Assembly (NCBI GenBank): GCA_023091665.1 | Contig: JALJCQ010000033.1 | Coordinates: forward strand, 992,001-1,056,000 | From: Pythium myriotylum | Lineage: Eukaryota; Oomycota; Peronosporomycetes; Pythiales; Pythiaceae | Reading direction: 5' to 3' | Length of the DNA stretch: 64,000 nt | Program-made: the position numbers and the translations under genes | The notes under the pieces: model-generated | Databases searched by the model: none | Told to the model about the DNA's origin: nothing | Seen by the model: only the letters and a program-made list of their open reading frames with translations | Shown here: piece after piece, positions 40,229-50,300 of the stretch | How positions within the stretch are numbered: the first letter of the stretch is position 1 | Layout of the letters: each line of letters starts with the position of its first letter

Positions 40229-42108
40229 ACCATCTCACATCAGTTGCTTCTAATGTCTACGACCTGATTTGTGACGCCTACGCAGGCGACGCACAATGCG
40301 CGGAGATCATTTGTGCTCTCAAGTCGTCAGACTCGGAGAAGTCTCTCTCGCCTCGCGTTTGAGCCCGACTCCATCGAGGACGGCATCCTGAAATATCAGG
40401 TCTCGAACAGCGAAGAAGCTCGCATTGTCGTTCCTGCAGACCACGACCTGCGATATGTGATCCCGATGGTGTCCACGACGCACCCGGTGCTGGCCATCTT
40501 GGCCGTGAGAAGACGTACTCGCTTCTCAGCCCAAGGTTTTGGTGGCCCAAGATGTACAAGTGGGTGTCGCGGTATGTCCGCACGTGTGATGTCTGTCAAC
40601 GAGTGAAGCCAAGTTCACACTCTCAGGCCCCGCTTCAGAGCATGCCTGTCCCCAGCGAATGCTGGCGCTCTGTGAGCGTGGACGTCTTCTTCGGCATGCC
40701 GAAGACGTCCAGAGGGCACAATGTTGTGCTGGTCTTCGTCGACCGTCTCAGCAAGATGGCTCATCTTGCTCCGTTGTCAGACACCTGCACACGTCTCGAC
40801 TGTGCACGACGTCGTATTCCGTCTCCAGGGCTTACCCGATTCGGTTGTCTCCGATCGGGATCCTAGATTCACCAGCGATTTCTGGGAGGGATTTTTTCAA
40901 GTCCTGGGCTCCAGGCTCGACATGTCGACGACGGACCATCCGGAGACCGATGGTCAAACCTAGCGCGCCAACCGCGTCGTCGAGGATATCCTCCGCTAGT
41001 ATTGTGCGAGTGACCCACTCTCGTGGTGCGACCACCTCCCCATGGTGGAGTTCGCCATCAACAACTCTGTTCATGCCTCGACAGGTCTGTCGCCGTTCTA
41101 CGTGAACGAGTTGAGACACCCAGCGTTGCCGCTCTGCTCATGGGCAGTTCCCAGTCTGGTGGGGGAGGGGCTCGGCAATTACTTGCCTCCCAGTTGGAAG
41201 GTGTTTCCAAGTCGGCGGAGCGTCGCAAGATCGACGAGTTCTTGTCGACACGTGTGAATGTCATCACCCGCGTGCGTGACGCGATGGCGGCTGCACGGGA
41301 TGTTGAGAAGGAACAAGCCGACAAGCACGGTCGGAAGAACACGCATGTGTTCAAGCCAGGCGACTATGTGCTTGTCAGCACGAAGAACCTGTCTCAGAAT
41401 GCTGTGTCCAGCTTGGGAAGCTCGAAGCTGCTGCCGAGATATATCGGTCCGTTCATGGTGTTGAAGCGGAGTGGGAACACCTACAGGGTCGATCTGCCAA
41501 CATGGTTGCAGACGCACCCGACGTTCTACGTCGGCTTGCTCAAGCCGTATCTCCGCCCTGAAGGAGATGCATCGGAAGAAGAGTCGTCGGAAACAATTCC
41601 AAGCGGGCTTGGCGTCGATATACGACCCTGCACGAGAACGTGCAGTCACGGACGATTCCTCGGGCGACGCTATCGAGATGCAGGATTCTGCAAGTGGCGT
41701 GGCTAGTCCACACGGCGAAGCGCCAAGACGCTCGGTACGGCTTGCTCAAGCCCGTCGAAGTTCGACATGGTCGTCGAATGCGACCAAAGCGTCGTCAACA
41801 CGACGTCGGGTTACGTTTGCTGAACCCGAAGGAGCACGTCGGGTCCCCGACACTGGTGTGAAGACCAGAACGAAAGCGCTGCGACCGGTGCGCGCTCCTT
41901 TGCCTGTGATCGACAGGAATGGCGAACCATTATCACGTCGAGTCTCTCGACAGTGTGCGTGTGCACAATGGCGTCCGCTAGCTCTTGGTCGAGTGGCTTG
42001 GATACCAAAGCAATCAGAGCTCCTGGGTTGATGAGACTATTCTCAGGCAAGATTGCTCTGATCTTGTTCGCGCATGCGAACATGATCAGATCATCCTGGA
42101 AGGTTCCA
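40229..42108 (+). pseudogene. pol: Gypsy copy 2 integrase and chromodomain
   Basis: The zinc-region end YVRTCDVCQRVK is intact here, without the one-base deletion of copy 1. The first Asp lies in SVDVFFGMPKTS and the second in VSDRDPRFTSDFW. The catalytic Glu codon is TAG (40961-40963; copy 1 GAG in DGQTERAN). A second TAG is at 40997-40999. The GPY/F motif (RYIGPFMVLKRSGN) is in a third frame. The chromodomain (YHVESLDSVRVHNG ... LLVEWLGYQSNQSSW) has TAG at 41979-41981 where copy 1 has GAG. Many lesions show long decay of this half. Confidence 0.88.
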
Positions 42109-42320
42109 GTAGGTGGGACCGACCACCTCCATCAAGATGAGAAGTGTCTCAAGTTCCTCAAGGAAGACGCTCAGTGGAGCGCACGGAAGTTCCGTCTCAG
42201 TCAAGTCGACTGTCCCTGTCTATTATAGACATGAGTACAAGACCCAAGCAGAAGGCCATGAAGTTGGCGAGAACGCCGCGTTCGGCTCACCTGAAGCTTC
42301 GACAATGTCTACTGACCTCA

Positions 42321-43011
42321 TCAGTTGCGTTGGACAACGCTCACACCAAGCCAGAGTGGCTGGCTCAGTTTGGTGTTGCTACACCGAGCAGTTCTCTGCT
42401 GTGTAGCCATCACGCCCGAGCGTGTGGCCGACAACACGAAGTTGTCCGGCAACGTCGTTGTTCGACTGCCACGGGTATCCCCGCACTCCACGCACTCAGT
42501 TGAGTCGCTGGATGAGGCTAGCCAGCCTCTCGAGTACTTGGTAGTATTTGCGGTGGATACCCACCGACCACAGTGTCCAGTATTGGACTGGACCCAGTTC
42601 TGGGCACCGTCAAGAGACGACGTTTGTGAGTTCGCATCGTACAGGTCTGTACGCTCGCACAAGGCAAGAACCCATCGCACGGAGTGTGCGTGCGAAGTTT
42701 GGGCTTGCCGCGAGCTCTGTTGTGGTCGTCTGACCATGCCATTTTGGCTTGCCGCCGTTAGACGGCACGTTGGAATCCAGGCACGGGTACTGTGCCTGGA
42801 TGACCCGCTCGACCCGACCCACCCGGGTCTCGGTGGTGTGCATATTGAACTAGGTGCCTCGCGAGTCAGTGCGGTAGTCAGAACAAGCCGGAGCGTGTCA
42901 CGGAGGCCACCGAGAAAGAAAGAGATTAAGATCATGGGCATGATTGGGGCCCCGATTCCGTCGGGACGGCTGCAACAAGTTGACATGTACGATAGCGGAT
43001 CCGACATGTGA
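42321..43011. other. Region open on both strands (228 codons each way)
   Basis: Frames 42325-43011 (+) and 42321-43007 (-) are open over the same 0.69 kb. The plus frame (EYLVVFAVDTHRPQCPVLDW, VLCLDDPLDPTHPGLGGVHI) looks slightly more protein-like; the minus frame is Ser/Thr/Arg-rich. Neither is recognised. It lies between gypsy copy 2 and the copia gag fragment and could belong to the right side of either. Confidence 0.3.
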
Positions 43012-43708
43012 GCCGCACTGTGTGAAATCTACGAGAGGCGACTAAACCCGACGATCAAGCAGAGCGTCATTCTCCGACTGCAGGACGAGATGAAAGCGCT
43101 CAAGTGCCAAACGGCTGGTGTTGTTGAAATGTACCTATCAAAGCTATTACGGTTACCAAGTTCACGATATAGACATGAAGGAGTTGCTCATCAATGGTTT
43201 GCCTCGCCAGTATGAGTTTGAACAGTTGCGAACTTCCGCTAAGTACGGTATGCTCCGGAGCGAAACGGCCGACGGACTACGTGTTTTTGCCTCGGAAGCA
43301 GCGGTTCGGCAAGCTCGATACAACGCCACGGGTGGCGGCTCGAGCAACGGCAACCGTTCGCGTGGAAACCGCGGTGGTGGACAAGGTGGTAATGACAGTG
43401 GACAAGCAGCAAACCACCGCGACGACAAGAAAACCAAGGGCGGTCAACGCGGTGGCGGAAGTTCCGGCGCTGGTGCAGGTCCCAAGACATGCCGTCAATG
43501 TGGCAAAGAGGGACACTTCTGGAGGAAATGCCCCGATCGTTTCAAAAATGGAGGCAATGGTGATCAAGGATACAATTCAGGCGATGATTGGACGTCACGT
43601 GCAAATTTCACCCAACGGCAGAAAAGTGATAACCCAGAGAATACGGATCTAGAGCCAGGAGTCGCGACCGACGCAGTGGTGGACGGTTTGACCAACCCGA
43701 CAAGATAA
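43003..43708 (+). pseudogene. gag: Copia-type Gag (UBN2-like) fragment
   Basis: ALCEIYERRLNPTIKQSVIL (from about 43017) and CQTAGVVEMYLSKLLRL are read in one frame. After a shift near 43145, GYQVHDIDMKELLINGLPRQ and LRTSAKYGMLRSETADGL follow in the frame of 43118-43708. A Gly/Asn/Arg-rich linker leads to a zinc knuckle CRQCGKEGHFWRKC (CX2CX4HX4C, about 43490-43531). The frame ends at TAA 43706-43708. No protease or pol follows, so this is a truncated insertion, of a different family from 3290-8364. Confidence 0.75.
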
Positions 43709-44792
43709 CTGTGCACTTGGAAGCTTGTAGCCGAGATCGAGAGCGAATGGTTGATTTGTTATCTCTGACGCGGTTGGCGGCGGAGGTGGCAGTGGTGCTT
43801 TATGTTTCATTTCTACATCACGTTCTGTAGAATACACAAAAATGGGTAGATGGCGCTTCTCCAAGATCATGTTCCACTCAGCATTCGAGATCCCCATCCG
43901 GCCATATTCGCGATTCTTGTTGTGCTTGTAGCAATACGCTGTAGCACCATTCAGAAAGCAGCACCCTTCACAATGTGATGTGGTCCTGCACGTTGAACGG
44001 TTCCGATCATGGCGCGGCTGCTGTAGAGACGATCGACGGGGGCGAGGCTATTCATCTTCACGAATGAAAATGATATCTGTGTCGTCGCTGCTACTCGAGT
44101 AGCAGCTCATCCTTCATTCTTATTGACTCGTCTTCATATTTTCAGAATACAGCATTCAGATCTCAGAATACATTATACACATTCTTATGAGCAGATCATA
44201 ATATATTATACGCGAGTCCTCGTATAGCTGCTGCAGGACAAGTTGCAGCAGCTCTATATTCTTGACAGATGGATATGAGTAAGGGTCCTACCTTGCTGCT
44301 CAGACTCTTTACTTAGATCAATCTCGTACATGTCTACGGGCAGCTACAGCTATGCTGATATCAATTTCTACTGAAATTCTACAAATCATGATGTTTTTGA
44401 GTTATAGTTTGCGACGTACGTCACAGCAAGATATTGACTTTCTATGGAAATGAGTCAGGCTCCTACCTTGCCTACTCTGTGCGTGATGCTGTGAGGCGTC
44501 AGTTAGGTTCGTACTATATGACAATGTCATGATAGTTCGGTTAGATAACTTCATCCAGGTGGCGCTGCGGCGCATTCTAACTTTTTATGGTTTGCTTTGT
44601 TTTGTTTTCTCTCTATCTAATACTAGGCAGGTTTAGATCGACCCAAATGTACAACTTGTAGAACCCTAACCCAATTTGGACGTATGTGACGTGCAACTAG
44701 GTCCGTCCAAAACGTGTGGAGGGCAGTATACATGTCCGAGGCTGGACGCGTGAGTTTTGCCTGGTGGCCGCATTGATCGAAAGCAAAATTGG
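43709..44792. other. AT-rich stretch without recognisable gene
   Basis: Short frames only. TTTCAGAATACA-like words repeat at about 44143-44175 and GTATAGCTGCTGCAGG is near 44223. It could be decayed LTR sequence of the preceding copia fragment; no paired repeat was found. Confidence 0.35.
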
Positions 44793-45381
44793 GAAATGAG
44801 CGACGTGGAGGCGATGTATGACTCGCAGGACAACGGCAGCGACCACGACGACGCGCAGCCACGCGCCGAGTCTGGAGATGGCAGCTTGGGCGCTGCTTCC
44901 AACCTGAAGCGGCAGTTCAGGTTCTTGCCAGAAGCGGACGAGCGTCTCTCGAAGGAGGCTCAAGGCATGTATGAACGGGGATGTGTGGAACGAACACTAC
45001 ATCGCGCATGGGCGGACTACGTCGGCGCTGAGCAGCGCGTGCCGCTCGCGATCTACGTCGACAATTTCAAGTGCCACATCTTGGACGAGTCGCTCAACGC
45101 ATTCGCCGACCTTGGGACGAAGGCGGTCCCTCTCCCGACCAGCACCACCGCGGTGCTGCAGCCGCTTGATGTGGGCGTCATGGGCCCCTTCAAGAGCAAG
45201 TTGCGCTCGGCGGGCATTGCCCTCCGGACCGACGCCACACACACTGCGGGAGCGGCTGCTGGCGATGCGCAATGCGCCGGCGGACGTGAAGCGTCGCGCG
45301 ATCGCAGAGAAAGTGATCAGAGTTTGGCAAGCGCTTAGTGTGGACACGATCGTAGGAGCGTGGAACAAAGCAGGACTGTAA
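44793..45381 (+). pseudogene. Pogo-like (DDE_1) transposase, internally deleted (element C)
   Basis: Acidic N-terminus MSDVEAMYDSQDNGSDHDD joined to a catalytic segment: IYVDNFKCHILDESL (second Asp), LPTSTTAVLQPLDVGVMGPF and KSKLR, the classic pogo/Tigger block. A frameshift near 45230 leads to KRRAIAEKVIRVWQALSVDT and TAA at 45379-45381. The DNA-binding domain and first Asp are missing. It is a different family from element B, whose corresponding block is THLCQPADTFVI. Confidence 0.75.
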
Positions 45382-45757
45382 ACAAAACAAGAATAGGGGA
45401 CGTCAGCATCCGCGGCTGCTGTGTGGGAACCTCGGCACCCACAGTGGAGCATCCACTCCCTTAACTTTTTCTAATCAGCAGCAGGGCTCGAACCTGTGTC
45501 ATCATGGTCGAACGATGTGCTCTGCGTGTCCGTCGACTGACCAACGTCGCAAGCTGGGTTCTGAAGCAGTTCGGATTGGCTCACTTTTCTATTGCATATT
45601 GAGCTGTGATTGACTAGTAAAAAGTGTCATTCTTGTCATAACATTTCCTCAGAATCTGTACACGATCAGGAAGATATGAATTTATTAGCGTATCGATACA
45701 CACCAACTGGCAAAAGTGTGTTCGCGAAAGGGTTAATGGGCGTCCTCCGCGAAACGT
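45382..45757. other. Gene-free stretch with a MITE-end remnant
   Basis: GCGAAAGGG at 45724-45732 followed by TTAA (45733-45736) matches the right end of the piggyBac-type MITE, and a GTGTAAATTTTACAC palindrome of the same family is at 45855-45869. A tRNA-like antisense T-arm is at 45484-45497, but no full tRNA folds. Confidence 0.4.
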
Positions 45758-46475
45758 TCAAACTGTGTAGCAAATATGGGTTGAGCTCAACCCCAACAAT
45801 TGTAGACGCTCTGAGGGATCAAAAGCACCCTCACTTGTGAGAAAGGCCTTGATGGTGTAAATTTTACACTTTTGTAGGCGAAAGTGTAAGTCTTTGGGCG
45901 ACTTGTCAACACCGATCACATCATCTGGACGCACCAGAATCTTCTCTTTGAGCATGTGCACAACAATCTTCTCCATCGCAAAACAGAAAGCTACCACGTC
46001 CGTTTGTCCTATTAACGCACGAGGCGGAGATACTGTGCCGAGAATTGTCATAATGGCGTAGATATTCTGCAACCCCTCGTGCAAAGGGCTGAGCAACAAA
46101 CATGAGATAGGGCATGCCCTGGATCGGGGCTTGAAGGAACCAGCTCCAATCCTGGTCGTTCTCTTCACGGTTTGAAATTCCCCATCCTTCAATATGAACG
46201 TAAGCTCCCAATGAGACCGAAGCCATATACAACGTCGCTTTAGCGTTCGGCTTCAGATGATACGCGTCGAGAGCAAATAAATGGGAGAGTGTATTGGATG
46301 ACTGTCTCGAAAGCTCTGTGTACGACACAGGCGCGGCAGAAATTCGTCTATTTGTCACGTTCGAACCTGGTGACCGTACCGGTGTTGCACGCCCTTGGGC
46401 GACCCAACTAGTCACTGATGAGCATATAGCTGCCCCTTCCATCCAGCGTCGCAGCTTCAAGATCGGGCTCTCCAC
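45758..46475 (-). pseudogene. MULE (Mutator-like) transposase fragment
   Basis: In the minus frame 45921-46475, LFALDAYHLKPNAKATLYMA is followed by GWGISNREENDQDWSWFLQ, the pattern of the MULE catalytic core (first Asp in LDA.HLK, then E-N-D..W.WFL). A frame change near 46080 gives NIYAIMTILGTV and VVAFCFAMEKIVVHML. No zinc finger or SWIM domain is present. It is a fragment of a family different from the MULE at 55697-59093. Confidence 0.5.
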
Positions 46476-47159
46476 ACCATGTGACCTGAGACAACAAGAC
46501 TATGTTCCTCCAGTAGATGCCGCTTTAGCTCAGATGCAGATGCTCTGTTCTCGGTGAGCTTCATGTGCTTCGTTACGATCGGAAAGACGACACTGACAGA
46601 CACCGTTGATGTATTGCGCTTTCTGTGTAGATTTTCTCCACAACCACGATGGAGTATTTGTCGATCAGCTTGGTGATGTACACGACGGGGTACTCGCGCG
46701 ATTTAATGACCTGCGCCAACCAGCACGACCTCTTCCACCCGCTCAGTGGCCGCGTCAAGACCACGCCGCAACCGCACCGACCGCCATAGCCAACGCCGCA
46801 CGTCTACTGTGGCGGAAACCATCCTTGCTGGTGTACCTCGCCAAGGAGAAAAAAGTCTACGGCGCCACTACTACCCATACTACCGTTCCATACTCTATCC
46901 ATGCATAAGTCCCATATCGTGTCTATACCGTAAGTAAATAAATTTCATTCAAACAGACGCCAATTGAGCGTTTGATTGCTCGCCCGCCTGGCAGCGGGGG
47001 GTGCGTAGTTTCAAAGAAATATGTTCACCATAAACTAGACTAGTTCATAAAGCTAAACTAATATCGGGCTTGGTGAGGTGTCGAGTAAGTCAGTAAGTGA
47101 CTCAAATTATCGAAGGGTTATCGAATGGCTGTTCCGTGGTGCGCGACTGCGTGCAGCAT
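46476..47159. other. Stretch without recognisable gene
   Basis: Short frames only; the longest (46606-46908 plus) has no motif. Confidence 0.4.
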
Positions 47160-47178
47160 CTAGTTGTTACGAAAGGCT

Positions 47179-47205
47179 TTGACGGGGTGTCGTCCACCCC
47201 GTCAA
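47179..47205 (-). repeat. Candidate Helitron 3'-terminal hairpin
   Basis: TTGACGGGGTG and CACCCCGTCAA pair perfectly with a 5-nt loop, GC-rich, close to the 3' end of the Rep/helicase gene and 15 nt from a CTAG. Confidence 0.6.
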
Positions 47206-47357
47206 TGGGTAATTACGTCGGATCTTTCGACATTTTCATTGCTGCTCTCTCACTTCTCTTTTAGCCACGATCACCGCAAGTTACTTTGAAAGATGGCCCC
47301 AGGGAAACGGAGCCATTCAAGCTTGGAAGATCCCAAGGATCCCTCTGTTCGGAAGGA

Positions 47358-50300
47358 TCAACACTTACCCAGCGTGACGTGCATCGCAGATTCTGGTGGT
47401 TTGGCCCACTCAGCCACATCTTCGGTGAAAGGCCTCAGTACGAAGAGAGCGTCACGGCGGAGAACTCGAGACACCATGAGATACGCTTGTTGTGGTTTGT
47501 TGACGCATGCAACACCAGCCTTCCAGTCAGCCACAGCCATTGCCGAGAGAGATTCTCCCTGGACTTTGTATACAGTTGCTCCAACCGCACACACGAATGG
47601 AAACTGCTGTATCTTGATTCGGAGATTCCTCTGTTCTCCTGTGGACGAAGGTGTTAATCGGATGGTTGCTGCAGAAAAGGCCTCTGAGTCCGGAAAAACT
47701 GGAAAGACGGCAGGATCGACACCGTCGTGTATCGGAGTTGCGTTTGGTCCACGGTCCAAGTGTACGAGGGCGTGAAGTGGGCGCTGATTTGGCAAGAGGA
47801 CTTGTACGCCTGTGCGTTTGTCTTTGACTTTTGTGAACGAAGTTCCAGGTGGGAAGTGAACGGATATGAGTTTGCCCATTGTACCGTTTGCCACACATTT
47901 CTTTGTTCGGATGTTCTGTGTGATTTGGCTCGGCATCCCCGGAATCAGGTCAAGGTATGGTGCCAAGCGCTTGAAGCTTGTGTCGGGTAAGCCGAAAATC
48001 TTCGAGATGTCTTCGCTGCTGAGGTTATTCAACGCACCCTTGAAGTTTGCAAGGACGCGAATGGGCAATGTATGCCGAGGCAACATATCCGCTGCAGATT
48101 GGACGAAATGATCGTTGATAGCACTGCGTGTTTTGTTATCTTGCGTGACGAAAACAGTATCGTGACGAATGTTGATGTCGTTGCATATGTGCTGAACCAC
48201 TCTGTTGTTGATCAACTCAATGAATTCTGGCGTCCATTCTCCAAGGCGTGCTTTCGAGCAACCAACACCCCATGTCGGGTCGTCACGAAATCGTACAGAC
48301 TCTCGCAGAACAATTACTTGGTTAAAAAGACGCCATAGATTGAATCCCTCGAAGTCTTCAAGCTCTGGGTTCGCTTTGTCCAACGGATCACTAAAGAGCG
48401 GGTCCGCCCCAACAGGAGGCATCTGAAGGAAGTCGCCAACGAGAATGACATGTAGTCCACCAAAGGGTACTTTAGCGACTCGTTTTCCTTGTCGGAGTAG
48501 TCGATCCAGTCGGAGAAGGTTATGCTTCGACATCATTGACACTTCGTCGACGAGAATACAGTCCACGTCTTGAAGGGTATAATGCGCGTTTCCACCTCGC
48601 AAGGCCATCTCAAAGCTTGCAAGAGTCCTGCCACTGATAATACTTGCAGCTTTGCCCGTCATTGCCGTCAATACAATCGCCCGACATCTTTGCCATGAGG
48701 AGCAAAAGGTCTTCACTGCTTGGATAACGCGACTTTTACCTGTACCGCCTTCTCCGCCCATAAACATGAGCAGTTGATTGCTTGCCACCTCAATTTCTGC
48801 AATTACAGTTCGATCGGTTTCGCTCGGTGTCTGTCTCCATCGCTGCAGTAGACTGCGGGCAATTGAAGCAAAGGCGATATGCTGAAGCTCGTTAAGTGTG
48901 TAGTTGGCTGAAACGTCTCGAATGCTGGCAAACAGGCCAACATCACCCCCAGTCGCGACCACAGTACGGCCAGGCCAAGTCAGTCCTTGTGGACAGAGCA
49001 GATCATCGACAAGCGCAGTGACCGTTGTCAATCGTTCCGGTGCGTAAACTTCACTTTGTTCGCCATCTCCTTCGTTACCAACATCACAGTCTGTTCTGCT
49101 CTCCTCCACCCATTTGCGTAACTGGTCAGTGTTGTAAGACACTTGAGTGTTGTCACTTCCAGAAGCGCACGAAGAGGCGACGTGGAGGGCAACACTGCGC
49201 AATAGACCAAGCTGTCTAAAGGTATCGAGAATTGGAACAATGTGGTCGGGATACGCAGTTGGTGTCGGAAATTCGGAAACTCCCTCGAAGGTATCGTCGA
49301 AGTCAAGTGCCATATCTGTTCCGTCTTCGAACTCCGTTCCATCACTTTCACTTTCACTGCAGTCGTCCTCCGAGAGGTAATAATTACGGCGGTCTTCCGC
49401 TCCAAGTTCACATTCGTCTACGACTGGTTGGTCTTCTTTCTCTCGGCCAAGGTGGTAGTCGTCCATGTTACACATGATGGTTCGCACGAATGGTGACCTG
49501 TTTGGTTCCCAAGCCGTGTAAGCTTGATGCCACGTCGTACCATCCGTTCCAAGAAGGTCCAGTTTCGTTCGAAAAGGCTTGAACAGAACTAAGGCCATCC
49601 GAGCGAATAGATCACGCTTGTCGTCACTCATGTTGGGCTTCTCACGAGGCAAACGTTGCCCTGTGATAACTGGTATAGCCATGCGGTCACGGATGGCGAG
49701 ACAGTGTGATGCAAACAGCGGATGATCTTGACTAAACAAACGCTTTTCTGAAGTCGTGTTCGTTCGTCGCCTCCTGTAGCACTGCATCACAAACTCGTAC
49801 AGACACTCATCATTTCTGCAGGAGGGGCGGTACAAGTAATCGTCCAGGAACGATGCAGTTCGAAATCCGCGATGGTCTGGGGTTGTTTCTTCCTCAGCTT
49901 CTGTAGTAGCGACCAAGCGGCACACGTGTTCGGAATTCTCCACCTGTTTCAGCACGTCGCTAAGAGGAATTCTTGCACAAACGTGACTGGAGTATCGACA
50001 GGATCCACGGAGAAGATATAAAGCCGCAAGTGGACCTGCAACTTCTTGCTTATTCGTGAACGTGTAAATCATACTGGTGACGCGACGACCCTGGACGGAA
50101 AAGTGAGGATTGGAGGAGTCATCAAGTGCTTCCTTCGCTTGCCGACGCTGGAAGCTTGCGAGGGCTACAGCTGTGTTGCTATCAATTTCTCGCTGTGTCT
50201 TGGTAACGTACTTGCAACAGTAGTAAATTCGGTTGGCTGTCTCCTTTCCACCCAACAGTACCTGGATATCGTGGTTGCACTTGAACGTGGACATGATCGT

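Larger units (their letters stand above)
36436..42108 (+). mobile_element. Ty3/gypsy retrotransposon copy 2, decayed and truncated
   Basis: Same domain order as copy 1 but with only the last ~143 bp of a 5' LTR and no recognisable 3' LTR, polypurine tract or antisense ORF. Similarity to copy 1 is moderate in gag and integrase but almost complete over about 37990-39682 and again 39957-40313. Integrase and chromodomain contain several TAG codons and frameshifts. Its boundary on the right is not defined; homology ends with the chromodomain at about 42108. Confidence 0.9.

Noticed and set aside
45478..45560. Antisense tRNA gene suggested by a GGTTCGAGCCC T-arm
   Set aside because: The T-stem pairs at four of five positions, but the acceptor stem does not pair and the anticodon loop has the wrong size. 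At most a tRNA-derived relic.
47293..47775. Plus-strand ORF of 160 codons
   Set aside because: Lies opposite the Helitron helicase C-terminus and is its shadow.
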